Source: Zygnema cylindricum (lineage: Eukaryota > Streptophyta > Zygnematophyceae > Zygnematales > Zygnemataceae). Taken from it: a stretch of DNA of 50,387 nucleotides. Where the stretch lies: the NCBI GenBank assembly GCA_037447655.1, contig JBBHKE010003289.1, forward strand, positions 1 to 50,387. Reading direction: 5' to 3'. This document shows, piece by piece, positions 29,174 through 40,194 of this stretch. Made by a program: the position numbers and the translations under genes. Position 1 is the stretch's first letter. Every line of letters starts with the position of its first letter. The notes beneath the pieces were generated by a model, which saw only the letters and a list, made by a program, of their open reading frames with translations, was not told the origin of the DNA and made no database searches.

Positions 29174-29741
29174 TGAAAGGATCGATAATAAATTCAGAGC
29201 TCACTTACAAACACTTATAGCAGCAGAAGCATTCATAATATAAAACATTAATTCAACATTGAAGAGACATTTCAGAAAATTCCCACATTAATAAAAAACT
29301 GAAATTACAATCTCTTCTCTCTCTCCTCTATTACTCCATATAATCCTCCAATTCCTCACTGATTGATTAACACACAGTCATGGTATCCCTTAAACACAAT
29401 ACCAGCCATGGCGTGAGACGTGTGAGCGTGCACCGCTAAGAAGCCTCCAGAAATCTGCCACCTGTCCGCAGATTAAGCTAGAATACTCTAAATTTCACTA
29501 AGGGTTGAAACATAGAAAAACGACAAACCAAAACGAAAGTACTAGACAAAACTAGAAGTACTATAGTACTAAACTAGACGTACAAAAATTCTAGACGCGA
29601 AACGAAACGACAAATTCATTTCGCGAAACCTATAAAACTTTCACGTAACTGTACTTTTGGTATATTCAAGAAAGTACAGTTTTTCTTTCGCGAAATCAAA
29701 CTGATTTCGCGTGCGTACGATTCTTTCAATGAATCGTAACA
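29174..29741 (-). repeat. E1 5' LTR
   Basis: 568 bp, the partner of 25084-25651; followed by the second AAGAT. It carries the element promoter by position, though no TATA box is called with confidence. Confidence 0.92.
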
Positions 29742-29746
29742 AAGAT

Positions 29747-30774
29747 CCTTTTAACACTCTCCCAATGACACTTCTTAGGTGCTTGACAATACATACTCAC
29801 AATACTAACAGCAGCTGAAATATCTGATCTAGTTCCAACACTAAGGAACATCAAACAACCAATTGCTTCTCTATAAGGTACGTCAATTGTTGGCTCACTT
29901 TATGCTTTACTCAATTGAACTCTAGGATCCAAAAGTGTACTCAAAGGCTTAGCATTCAACATAAAGAATCTAGCTAAAACTTCCTTACAATATTTATCTT
30001 GACTAAGTTTTAAAGAACCAAACTCAGCTCTAATCATTTCAATAACAAGAATGTACTTAGCTTCTCCTAAATATGTAACTTTGAAGAATTTATGAGAAAA
30101 CATTTCAATTCTTGAATCCTTTCAAGACTATGTGAAATCATAATAAAATCATCAACATACACATTGAAAATAATTTGATTAACTCCTTCTCCTTTCACAT
30201 AAACACCTAAATCCGAAAATGTACGAACATAGCAAAAATCCAGAAGTACCTTATGAAGACGAGCGTACCATGTCCTTGGTGCTTGCTTAAGTCCATAAAA
30301 GGACTTTTTCAACATCCACACATGTCCAAGTTTGCCCGAAACTCCTTCCGGAATCTTCATATAAACCTTTTCTTCCAATTCTCCATTTAGAAAAGCGCCT
30401 TCCACATCCATTTTGTGGCTATGCTTCCTCTTAGCAGCTGCAATCGCAATTATCATCCTTAAACTATCAAACTTAACCACCAGTGCTTATTTTTTTGTAC
30501 AATCTATATATTCTTTCTGCTGAAAACCTTTACCAACTAATCTTGCCTTATATTTGATAATTTCACCAGATGCACTTGTCTTAGTCTTAAATACCCATTT
30601 ACAATCAATAGCTATCTTTCCCTCCGGTAAAACTACTTCTTCAAATGTTCCATTATCAATAATAGACTTAAGCTCTTTCTCAAACGCTTGTTTCCACTTT
30701 TCATTCCAATCACTTGATGCTACAACCTCTGAATAGGACTTAGGATCCCCATTCAGAGGCTCACTCAGTAATTG
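29747..30774 (-). pseudogene. E2 reverse transcriptase region
   Basis: Downstream of the UAG at 30775, the frame gives QLLSEPLNGDPKSYSE, WNEKWKQAFEKELKSI, the FEEVVLPEGKIAIDCKWVFK entry to RT, KMDVEGAFLNGELEE, YGLKQAPRTWYARL and the catalytic VYVDDFIM (about 30150-30175). It then continues to YCKEVLARFFMLNAKPLSTLLDP and the KRIF segment where E1 enters. At least one stop before VKFDSL (near 30480) and a frameshift near 30090 inactivate it. The catalytic YVDD is intact. Confidence 0.85.
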
Positions 30775-30777
30775 CTA
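30766..30777 (-). promoter_or_regulatory. E2 candidate leaky stop UAG CAA UUA
   Basis: The minus strand reads TTT TTA TAG CAA TTA CTG, the same stop and following six bases as E1, at the same place relative to integrase and RT, although the surrounding proteins of E1 and E2 differ clearly. Confidence 0.65.
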
Positions 30778-32180
30778 TAAAAAAAAACTCATTTAATCTA
30801 GCATCTAAAATAAAATTGACCGACTTATCCTTAGCATTCATGTGAAGAGTTAATCTCTCAGGAGCCTTTCCTTTATTTGCTCAATTACTTCTTCTAACAA
30901 GAATATCTTCTTCAACAACATCATCTCTCTCACCATTCTCACTTACACATGGCAAACTACATTCACTTCTTTGTCTGCTAAGGGATCTTTCACTAGACTT
31001 AGAAGTTTGACTTCCATTCTCACTTTTCAAGCTTTCAGAATCAGATTGGGAAGATTCAGATTTCTTACCAACTTTAATAGATTTCTTCTTTTTCAATGGA
31101 ATTTCTTCATCCTCGTCTTCGTCACATTCATCATCAATTTTGAACTCCTCCAAATCGCTCTCTTCCTCAAAATCTAAACTTTCTTCTTTATCCTTTGTAA
31201 ACTCCATTGCTTTCGCCAAATATTGGTGAAACTCCACATTCCTCGATTCGACAAACGTTCGAGTAGCCGGATTGAAGATCCAATATTGACTTAAATTTTG
31301 ACTATATCCAACAAAAATACCCGTCCATGATCTGGGACTAAATTTTTCAGCTCGATATCTTTTATCGATGTAGACAGTGGCTCGGCATCCCCAAATTCTC
31401 AAATGTCGAATAGATGGAACCTTGCCACTCCACAATTCTTTAGGCGTCTTATCTCCAAAACTGAAGTTAGTCTTCTGCTTCAAATGTAATTTGCTGTAAG
31501 AAAAACTTCTCCCCAAAAACTTACACTATGTTTAGTGTTATATAACATAGCTCTAACCATCTCTTGAAGAGTCCTATTCATTCTTTCAGCAACTCTATTA
31601 GACTTAGGTGAGTATACAACGGTAAATTGCTGCTTAATACCTCTTTCTTGCCAAAATCTTTTAAAAGCAACAAATTCTCCTCCATTATCTGATCTTACTG
31701 ATTTTAACTTTCTATTTGTTTCTCTCTCAGCCATCACAACAAATTCTCAAAACTTATATAACGCCTCTGACTTATGTTTCAATAAATACACCCAACTCTT
31801 TCTACTATAATCATCTTGAATTACAAAGATATACTTATGTCCTCATAGACTTAATGGTTTGACGTCTCCACATAAGTCTACATGAACTAGCTCAAGAGGA
31901 GCACTAGCTCTATACTTCACATCTTTTACAGGATGAGGTTTTCTAATCTGTTTCCCTTTGCTTCAACCATTACAACCTTGAACTTTCTCTCCGGATACAT
32001 ACTCTAATCCTCTTACTGCTGCACTTTTCATCATATTCTTTATATTAGACTCAGAAGTATGACAAGTCTATGATGCCATAAACTTAGATCTCCTCTTTTA
32101 GAACTTACAACATTAACTGAAATTATTGATTTCTGATTTTCTTGTGGTCTAATCCATTTTAACTTACTTTGCATACAATC
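30778..32180 (-). pseudogene. E2 integrase and linker
   Basis: From high to low coordinates: decayed zinc-binding and first catalytic part (about 31750-32150, many stops), RSDNGGEFVAFKRF and SPKSNRVAERMNRTLQEM (31580-31710), then a frameshift near 31500 into FGDKTPKELWSGKVPSIRHLRIWGC, GIFVGYSQN and an acidic, serine-rich linker (30881-31450). The integrase Asp of SDNGG and the Glu of AERMN are present; the first Asp region is degraded. A long stretch between 31750 and 32180 holds no single open frame. Confidence 0.75.
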
Positions 32181-32182
32181 AG

Positions 32183-32695
32183 TTACATAGCCTTCTCCAA
32201 ACTGATTTCCTTTCTATCTTGGAAAACTATTCTTCCATTTTCAAACGAGGTTACTCTAACACCATTCCTTTGTATCTGAGGATCACTAACAAGGTTTACA
32301 ACTCCATCAAGAAAATACAAAGTATTGTTTAGATTCACTTTCTCTACAACAACTTTACCATTCATATTTTTAACATGTAAATCTAATCTGACAGTTCCCA
32401 ATGTATCTATTGGATCAACATGTCCACTAGCAACTGTTATAGTCTTATGAACTGTAAGTTTTCTCAAATCTGTAAGCAAACTTAAATCACTACAAACATG
32501 ATGAGTTGCACCTAAATCAACTATCCAATCTTTATAACTCTGACTCCCACATGCAAAATTTGTAGCATTGACAACAACATTTTTATCTTCTTTCATCATC
32601 ATAGAAAAGCTTAGAGACTTATCTCTTTGATCGTCATTAAAATCTGAATAGTGGGTTTGATGTCCTCTTCCACGTGATTGTCCAAATGTTCCCAC
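32183..32695 (-). pseudogene. E2 protease region
   Basis: A 170-codon frame with WIVDLGATHHVCSD (about 32500-32545; DLG where DSG is usual), a KTITVASGHVDPIDTLGTVRLDL segment, and a LYFLDGVVNLVSDPQIQRNG segment. This is the copia protease that would separate Gag, IN and RT. It is cut off from gag by stops upstream. Confidence 0.8.
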
Positions 32696-33895
32696 ACCTC
32701 ATCCTTGTTGTCGGCATCGACCTCTTCCTCTTTCCGAGTACTAAGATGATCCTCCTCCATTTCGTTGAAAACACAGAGCACTAACATATCCCCATTTCTG
32801 ACAAATGTTGCATTGCTTTTCCCTATCTGGACAGTTAGTAGCCATATGTCCTTCCTTATTACACTTATAACAAATAACAGGACTTAGATCACTCTGATCA
32901 CTCTAACCTCTTCCAAATCCTGAATATTGAAAATTGTTTCTACCCCCTCTTAATCTAAATCTTCCTCTACCTCTACAACCACGTAGAGAATATACCTCAC
33001 ACGTGTCAGTGAGGTTTACATTGCCATTTCTAAATCCTCTACCATCTTCCTCTTTTCTCTTTTCTACATCTTTTAGAAGGTTAATAGCAAAATCAAAAGT
33101 GGGTTTCTCTGTAGATCTTATGACTTCAACTCTGACATCAGACTTAGATGGTAATCCATTTAGAAACACAAATACTATTTTATCTTCAGGAGGAAATTTT
33201 CTTGCGCTATTCAACTGCTACATCAATTCATTAAATCTTTTTAAAGCATCATCAATCGACTCATTACTTTTCATCCTAAACTGAATAAAGTCTTGAAATA
33301 CATAATTAGACTTAGTTGCAAATCCCTTCTGATACAAATTTTGTAGATGAGTCCAACAAGCATGAGCTGTATCATGAGTTAACATATGCTCATGAACTGA
33401 ACTACTACTACTCTGAAGTAATTCAGTCATAGCTGCCATATCTTTATCATCCCACTTTTTCCTTCCTTTTGCATCTAATGGTCTTTTCTCTTCTCTAGTA
33501 ACTATTTTCCACAATTTCTTTGGAGTAAAGGTTCCCTGAATATATCTCTTCCATACAAGATAATTATTTCCATTAAGCATGATAGTCTTAGAAGACACTT
33601 TATAATTTGACTCTTCATCTGACCTCGACTCATCATCATCATCATAAAATGGTACTTTCATTTTGCCCTTTTTACTCTTCTTAGAACTCTTATCATTTGA
33701 ATTGCCCCCAAAGGTAGGAGTTTTATCGAAAGATTGTCCTTCTCTTTTTGCCTTTAGAAATTCGTAAAGTTCCTCCAAAGTCGTTGGATCAAACTGAATT
33801 GTGAGAATCTCCTTCGCCATTGATAGCTTCTCCGATTCTCCAAATCCAAAACTGACTTCAATGTCATTTTTCTTTGCGGAGTATTCCTCCACCAT
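32696..33895 (-). pseudogene. gag: E2 gag
   Basis: ATG at 33895 opens MVEEYSAKKNDIEVSFGFGE. The copia gag core follows (MLNGNNYLVWKRYIQG, MKSNESIDDALKRFNELM to 33218), then a UAG at 33215-33217, then more gag (33214-32903) and a Gly/Arg-rich part. Two knuckles follow, CYKCNKEGHMATNC and CNICQKWGYVSALC (about 32795-32880); in the second the zinc-binding His is Tyr. Several stops make it a pseudogene. Its N-terminus differs from E1/E3/E4 (MGG(K/R)...KKK), showing a separate lineage. Confidence 0.85.
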
Positions 33896-33955
33896 AACTT
33901 ATAAACTCTCAATTCTTAATCAATTCTTAACTGAAATCTAAGTGGAATAAACACT

Positions 33956-33967
33956 ACTCGGATACCA
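33956..33967 (-). promoter_or_regulatory. E2 primer-binding site
   Basis: TGGTATCCGAGT on the minus strand, two bases after the 5' LTR; near-match to the initiator-Met complement. Confidence 0.8.
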
Positions 33968-33969
33968 AT

Positions 33970-34655
33970 TGATAGGAATAAGAGTCAATCGGAATGTGCT
34001 CACAAATATTCTTATGTCTCAATGCGAAAGCGAAACTGAAATCAAATCAAACATTATAACACATTGAAAGCTCATAATCCAAGATAGAGAGAAATTGAAT
34101 ACTCAATAAAATAAACTCATATTAACTCAATTCTTAAACGTTACATTTCTCTTAAATTATTCCTCCTTAATTGACTCTTGATTGATTCCTAATTATTATT
34201 TCTAACTCACACGATGGCTTTTAAACTAAGTCCTTGAAATAATCTAGAACACTAACTCTAGAAGTGTCTAAATGTACTTAGACGTAAATGTGGTACAAAA
34301 CAAAATGAAACTACTAGAAACCAAACTGACACCAAATTGACAATACTGTACGACAAACTTAACTTATGCGAAACGAACATACTAGATGTACGTCGCGCAA
34401 AATGAAACTTCTCGAAGTACAAATCTAGAACTTAACCGAAACGAAACAAAACAAATGTAAAATGTACAAGTGAAAAGTACACGCACGAAATAATACATCA
34501 AACTAAACGAAACAAAACCGAATCCGCAAACTGACGCAAGGAGTACTAAATGAAACCAAACTAAATACGCGAAGTGACGCGAGACCAAAACTAAACCACA
34601 CTAAAAACAAACCAATGTTACGTACACATAGATTTAATAACTGTAAATGGTAAGA
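33970..34655 (-). repeat. E2 5' LTR
   Basis: Partner of 23829-24515. Its plus-strand end TGTAAATGGTAAGA has three changes against TGTAAATCGTATCA, including the terminal CA. The flanking GACAC (34656-34660) is the right target copy with one change. Confidence 0.88.
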
Positions 34656-34660
34656 GACAC

Positions 34661-35286
34661 ATCGGGAGCAGTTTCACTCGCCAGCCGATATTGTCATGCG
34701 CTAATGAAGCCTCACTAGGAAAACGGGAAGTGTATATTTTTATACCTGGCCGGTACAATCGATATCGACTTATTATATAAATCGAGAGGAAGTTTGGAGT
34801 GTATCAATACTGTGACGCGGATTAGGAAGGTGATTTTGACTCTGGAAAGTCAACTTCCGGATAAGCTTTAGTTTGGAGTGGAGCGACAGTTTCGTGGAGT
34901 TCGCGACTCCAACCAACTGTCGTGTTAAGTTCCACTAAAACTGAGTATATGATTGCTTCCCATGCTGCAAAATCGTCAATTTGGTTAAAAGAAATTTTAT
35001 TTGAATTGAAGGTTTGTATTGGATGTTAGAAGATTCTTACAGATAACTTGATTTCTATGTCACTACTTAAAAATCATATTTTTTATAAACGTACCCAGCA
35101 CATTCCCATTCAATGGGATTTCGTGATGACATAGTTACACAAAAAGAAATTCTATTTCAATATATTTCTACTTTGGAAGAAGTCGCAAATATGATCACAA
35201 AGGCGGCAGTTGCAAATGTACTTTTGAGAGGTAGACCAACATTAGGGTTAACGTAACCCTTTATTTCACACATTGAAGAGGGGGAT
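34661..35286 (+). pseudogene. Copia E0, RNase H region right of E2
   Basis: Continues the RT/RNase H of the 23637 fragment: AVSLASRYCHA, the DIDLLYKSRGSLEC segment, and so on, matching E3 41150-41765 with frameshifts. It ends with a tail frame ANVLLRGRPTLGLT and the purine tract GAAGAGGGGGAT (35275-35286) directly before an LTR start. Confidence 0.8.
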
Positions 35287-35792
35287 TGTTGGATATCAAA
35301 GTGTAAAACTTTGTCCATTTACGTTTCCTGACGCTGTCATTGTTTAAGTGACGTTTAATGTGCAGTTTCATATTGTTGTCGCGTCAGTTCTTTATTCCGT
35401 TTCTGTACAACTACTATTTGGTCTGATATCATTGCTGGTCTTTTATGATTGGTAATTTATTTTGTGCGCGTAGGACCGTGGTACTGTTTTATGTCTAGGT
35501 CCTGTAGAAGTTCGGTGCACTAATGTTTTTTTCGGCGCCTACGTTTGAGTTAGCGCCTAAGTGTCAAATTTGCCTAAGTGGAGTATGAGTGGAATTTGTA
35601 ACGTATGGAGAAATAAGCAGTGTAGTTTTGTCTTCTGGTGTTTTGGGAGAGAGTGTAAAAAGTTTGATTGAATATATCATCTATTTGATCGACTTCCATT
35701 GCAATCTATGATTCAGAAATTTCATGATGTCTATAAAGTTCTTAATGGTTCTTCGAGTGATTAAATTAAAAAAAAATGATCCTTTAATAACA
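35287..35792 (+). repeat. Shared LTR between E0 and E3
   Basis: 506 bp, starting TGTTGGATATCAAAGTG after the E0 purine tract and ending AATAACA before the E3 leader. It therefore acts both as 3' LTR of E0 and 5' LTR of E3. It matches 41791-42369 but lacks about 75 bp present there (the TATGGCTTCATACATCAG region). Confidence 0.85.
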
Positions 35793-35805
35793 AGTTAAAT
35801 CAAAA

Positions 35806-36300
35806 CAGGTAGAGGCTCCGAGTAGTAGTTATTTTTGAAACACGTCAATGTCAGTGTGGCGAGTGTTACTGCATTGGGAGGAAATAAGAAGAAAGTTACA
35901 GCTTCGCAGTCTTCTTCACCTGTGCAATATGATACTCCACAGCCGAGTCACAAGGGCCTGAATGCGGCCTGAATGCTGCCTTGTTCAAGGAGCCTCAATG
36001 CTGCCTGAATGCTGCCTTGTTCAAGGAGCCTCAATGTTGCCCTGTTCAAGCAGAAGAATACAAGTTCCCAACAAACGATGATGCCAGGAGGAAGTAGGAG
36101 GAGCAGGTGTGTGTCGTAGTTATTTTTGAAACAAGTCACATTCAGTGTGGCGAGTGTTGCTACAATGGGAGGAAAGAAGAAGAAAGCTGCAGCACCTGTG
36201 CAGTCTAATACTCCAGAGCCGAGTCACGAAGCTTCAATGCTGCCCAATTCAAAACAGAAGACACATTTCCAACAGACGATTATGAACAGGAGGAAGTAGG
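35806..36300 (+). repeat. E3 leader duplication with internal minisatellite
   Basis: The gag-start region occurs twice: GTAGTTATTTTTGAAACACG...GCATTGGGAGGAAATAAGAAG at about 35823-35900 and GTAGTTATTTTTGAAACAAG...ACAATGGGAGGAAAGAAGAAG at about 36116-36180. Between them a unit of about 36 bp (CTGCCTGAATGCTGCCTTGT, TCAAGGAGCCTCAATG) recurs 2-3 times (35958-36050). The first copy has lost the ATG (ATT). Confidence 0.7.
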
Positions 36301-37063
36301 AGGAGCATAGGTGTTTTTTACAAACGAGAGACTTCAGACATTGTTGAGTGGAGTTTTTCAGAGTGTGCTCGCAGTTGCTCCTCAAAGGGGCAGGCTGCGA
36401 ATTGGCAACAAAGATGGTTACTATGAAACTGAAGAAAAGAGGAGAAAAAGAATTCGAAAAGAGAAATTCGCAACTGGAGATAAGTTTGATTTAGAGGAGG
36501 ATAGTGATGAGGAACAGTTGATTCAGATGCCCAACAAAGTCGTTTATTTTAATAGAACGAATTACTATATTTGAAAGACATATATTAAAGGACAGCTAGA
36601 ACTACGGTATCTTTGGAAAATTGTTATTGGAGAGGAGACCAGCCAATTTTTGATAGAAAAACTAGAAATAGATGGAAACGCATGAATGTCGCGGCCAATA
36701 TTGGCATTATGCAAACTTGTACGCCTGCAATTCGTGATTATTTTCTGATGCACAATTGTGCTCATAAATTTTGGCGGGCTATCGAGAATGAATTTGAAAA
36801 AAGAAACCAAAATCGCGGCCAATATGCATATAGCGAATATCTCAATTTTAAGATGAATCCGAATGAATCAATAGGAGATGCTTCAAAACGTTTCAATATT
36901 ATTGTGGAAAGACTTGCGGCTACCGATCGGTTTGTCATTGAGGCGGATAAAGTTACGGACATTCTAAATGCCTTGCCGGATAGGCTTGTCCATCTCAAAG
37001 AAATTTTGAGAGTGAAAAAGAGGTTAACTTACAAGTTCATATTATCCTATTCAAAAGAAAACG
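36165..37063 (+). pseudogene. gag: E3 gag, N-terminal part
   Basis: ATG at 36165 (MGGKKKKAAA-like, as in E4), then LQTLLSGVFQSVLA, YYETEEKRRKRIRKEKF, QMPNKVVYFNRTNYYI (frameshift near 36570), WRAIENEFEKRNQNRGQY, NPNESIGDASKRFNIIVERLA and LPDRLVHLKEILRVKKRLTY. The frame stops in the solo-LTR-like insertion after SYSKEN; it resumes at 37945 with EDN. Confidence 0.8.
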
Positions 37064-37939
37064 TGTTATAAACCAGGATCGATCTGACGCTCACAAATAC
37101 ACTCACGAGTTACAGTGGAAGAAAATAAAAAAATACAATTCACAATTTTATAGATCACACGAAAATTCAGCAAAATATAAATATATTTCACTGAAACTTT
37201 TCTCACTTACAAGTCATATTTTGTGTCAGATCTAAGTTGGCTGTTGAGTAGGTACTTTGATAGTTTCTGCTGTTTTTCATGTCTACTTCCACTACTACTG
37301 CTGGTTCACCGCCTGCAACGGTGGTTGTAGAACAACAAACTCACTGCCACGAAAGCCCACTACGAAACCAAACACAAGGAGCCGCAATCCATATGCATAC
37401 GTGCGCTGTACAAAACACATTGGCGCGCTGAACATTTCACGCCAAGCCTAACAAGACACGAACTTCACGGCATGCAACGAACTAGCACTTAACACAAAGT
37501 AACCGCACTAAAATGTTACACTACACCGTGAATCGGTATTGGCGTAATGGACACTATTTATGGTAGCTTTTTTTTTATTCTCAAATAGAATTATCCATAC
37601 AACTTAAAAAAAACATTAATTCCTATTTAGAATAAACGATTTCGTTAAAAATTTCCAAATTCTCAATTAGCGTAAATGACGGTAATTGTTCCTATACGCT
37701 AAAGAAACCTTTACGCCAATAACGATTCACAGTGTACCGTACAAGACCAAACGACACCAACAAACCTATACTACCGCAAATAAAACTGAAACGTATGCAA
37801 TCAAACGTAACACAAAATTCAGCCAAACGTAAACTGAAATGTAACTTCAAACCAAACCAAGCAAAACGTAACTATAATACAACGCGAACAAAATAAGACT
37901 ATATCGACCAACCCCGCCGATTCTCCCAATATTCGAACA
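37064..37939. mobile_element. Solo-LTR-like insertion in E3 gag (876 bp)
   Basis: Begins TGTTATAAACCAGG and ends AATATTCGAACA, flanked by AAACG (37059-37063) and TAACG (37940-37944), a 5-bp duplication with one change. Removing it restores the gag residues SKENEDN, as in E4 (LKDNEDN). It codes for nothing I recognise. TG...CA ends plus the duplication make a solo LTR the simplest reading; the parent element is not in the window. Confidence 0.8.
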
Positions 37940-37944
37940 TAACG

Positions 37945-38666
37945 AAGATAATCCATTGAGTTCTTCTCGAAGTGCTCCTTCTTCCGGTACTATGAACGCC
38001 ACTGTTCCAAATTCAGGCAATTTATTTTCTTTGCGTGGTGGCGGAAGAGGGGGTGGAAGGGGTGGAGGCCCCAGATGTAGAGGAAGGGGACAAGCAAAAG
38101 GAGAAAATCAAAAACCATTTTCTGTCGCCACTGATCTGAAGTATGTTGCATGTTTCCAATGCAACAAGATGGGACATACGGCGGCATCATGTCCCGACAA
38201 AGAGCGACAATGTTATTATTGCGCTAAATTGGGGCATGTGAGTCCTCAATGTTACGCAGATTCGGAGACCGAAGGAGGAGGTGCTAGAAGAGGAGCTAAT
38301 GGTGGCCGTCGCGGTTCTAATTGTGGCCGTGGCGGTTCTAATAGTGGCCATGCTGGTGGTCGATTTGGCGGCCGAGGTGGAGGAAGTCTTGGTGGTCGAG
38401 GTGGTGGTCGAAATGGTGGCCGATTTGGAGGCCATGGAAACTATATGGTAAATCGAAATGACGATTATGGAAAAGAAGAGGAATCGGGCGCTCATATTTT
38501 ATCATGTCTAAATTTATCCATCAATTCACTTAATGAAAAGACAAAATCGGAGAAAGAGTGGGTGATTGATTCCGGAGCATCTCATCACGTTTGTACCGAT
38601 GTAACACTATTTAATGACTTGCAGCAATTGACGATTCCTAAATTAAATACGATGGCAAGTGGGTAA
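37945..38666 (+). pseudogene. E3 gag C-terminus and protease start
   Basis: After the insertion: serine-rich linker, Gly/Arg-rich stretch, knuckles CFQCNKMGHTAASC and CYYCAKLGHVSPQC (38151-38255), a long Gly/Arg repeat tract (GGRFGGRGGG type), then protease VIDSGASHHVCTD (about 38563-38601) with the normal DSG. The frame ends at TAA 38664-38666 where E4 has CAG/CAA (GQVITVG), a point nonsense change. Confidence 0.85.
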
Positions 38667-40194
38667 GACATTACGGTTGGAAAAGTAGGCACGGTCCGGA
38701 TTGACCTACCTACATATCGTTTTGATGGTACCGAACGCTTGACAGAAGCTCGTCTAGTGAATTTTTTATACATCCCGGACGGATTTGTAAATCTCCTAAG
38801 TGTACCTCACATTCAGCGCGCGGGTCGAAGTGTACTCGCAATTGGTGACTCCTCAATTCAAATTAAAATTTCGAAAGGAGTTATCATCGGTAAAGGAGAA
38901 GTGACAAAAAATCTGCATAGTCGGCTAATTTGGCGCCAACCGAAATCAAAAATTCAACCGGATGGTTTCATTGGTCAAATTTTAGAACATAAGGGTGATC
39001 TAACTCATTCGCACAATCGGATGCAAAGGGTGTAGCCGAAGGAGGCTAATTCGGAAGCCTCACCTGACTAAAGATATAAAATTCAGATCCGAAAACCCCC
39101 TCAATTTGGTCCATGTTGATTTATGCAGACACAATAAACCGAAGAGTATTGGGGGAAATAGATATTTAATGGTGATTGTAGATGATTACTCACGATTTTC
39201 TTGGGTAACGCCTTTGAGTTCAAAATTTGAAGATTTTGAGAGATTTAAGGAGTGGTATGTCATGGCAAAGAGACAATGTGAAAGAGAATTGAAAACAATT
39301 CGAACCAACAATGGTGGAGAATTCATCGCATTAGATGGATATTTTCGAGAATGGGGAATTAAGCATTAGTTGACGGCTTCTTACTCCACAGAATCTAATG
39401 GAGTTGGTGAACGGAAAAATCAGACATTACAAGAAATGGTCCGCTCCATGGTGCACGCATCCCTTCTCTCAATGTTATTTTGGGGAGATGCGATTTGACC
39501 GCCAACTACATTTGTAATCGCCGGCTTCAATTTTAGGTGATAAGACTCCTCACGAGTTATGGTACGGTAGAAAACCGACTCTTTATCACCTTCGGATTTG
39601 GCAATGCTAAGCGCTGTCTATGTGGAATCAAAAAGAGGAAAGGAAAATATGCGGCAAGGAGTTGGACCGGAATTTTCGTCGGCTTTGGTTCGAAAGGAAA
39701 TCTATACCGAATCTATGATCCGGTTAATGTTACAATTATTGAATTCCGGAATGTAGATTTCCATGAGGACTTAAAATCAACAATGAAAGGATTTCCAAAA
39801 TTTCACAAAAATCTCGATTTCTTTGAAGAAGACGAAATTGCTCAATTTCTGAACATTGAAGGATCGGATTAGAAAAAAGAACCTGAATGGGGTCTAATGT
39901 TAAGAGGGTGAAAAGAAAATTGGACATTAAGGATGACATTGGGGATATTGACATTGAATCTCAATGTGTCAATATTTTAATGTCCTCGGAATCTCAAATT
40001 CTCAAAATTCTAGATCTAGTTTGCCGAGTGTGTCTGAGATGGAACTGAATGTTGCCGAAGATGTTTGATTATGAAGGAGTATAAGACATACAAGAGGAAG
40101 AAAACCAACACGCTTGCCATATGATAAAAATGGGGGAAATGCCGAAAATACTCACTATTTTACTTCGGCGGCAAGAGAGGAGGATTTCCTCCTA
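38667..40194 (+). pseudogene. E3 protease end, integrase and linker
   Basis: Includes ITVGKVGTVRI, LYIPDGFVNLLSVPHIQRAG, a pre-integrase piece lacking the usual HHRMCHT...C segment (deletion near 39015-39040), VHVDLCRHNKPKSIGGNRYLM, RTNNGGEFIALDGYF (usual RSDNGGE; the second catalytic Asp is Asn), a stop after GIKH, SNGVGERKNQTLQEM, GIFVGFGSKGNLYRI, and an acidic linker to EDFLL before the UAG at 40195. Several stops and a frameshift near 39500. Confidence 0.8.

Larger units (their letters stand above)
25084..29741 (-). mobile_element. Copia element E1, RT/RNase H-less, full LTRs and TSD
   Basis: A 4658-bp minus-strand element with 568-bp LTRs at both ends (about 2-3% different by eye) and a perfect 5-bp target duplication AAGAT (25079-25083 and 29742-29746). 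It sits in the RNase H region of E2. PBS and PPT are normal. The interior codes a 1080-residue Gag-protease-integrase frame, then a UAG, then only a 68-codon tail, because RT and RNase H are deleted. The clean TSD shows it moved as a unit; whether before or after the deletion is not shown directly. Confidence 0.92.
23829..34655 (-). mobile_element. Ty1/copia element E2 (complete ends, decayed, split by E1)
   Basis: Two LTRs (23829-24515 and 33970-34655, about 687 bp) flank an internal region on the minus strand; E1 accounts for 4.66 kb of the span, leaving about 6.2 kb of E2. The target duplication is GACAT on the left and GACAC on the right. The pre-insertion target is copia E0, whose RT frame (TRLDI / SGAVSLASRYC) rejoins across it. 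Primer site and polypurine tract are both visible. Domain order gag-PR-IN-RT-RH confirms copia. Many stops and frameshifts make it inactive. Confidence 0.9.

Noticed and set aside
33209-33217. UAG CAG UUG inside E2 gag as a second readthrough site
   Set aside because: It falls in the middle of the gag domain, the sixth base is G not A, and relatives have an ordinary codon there; a point nonsense mutation is simpler.
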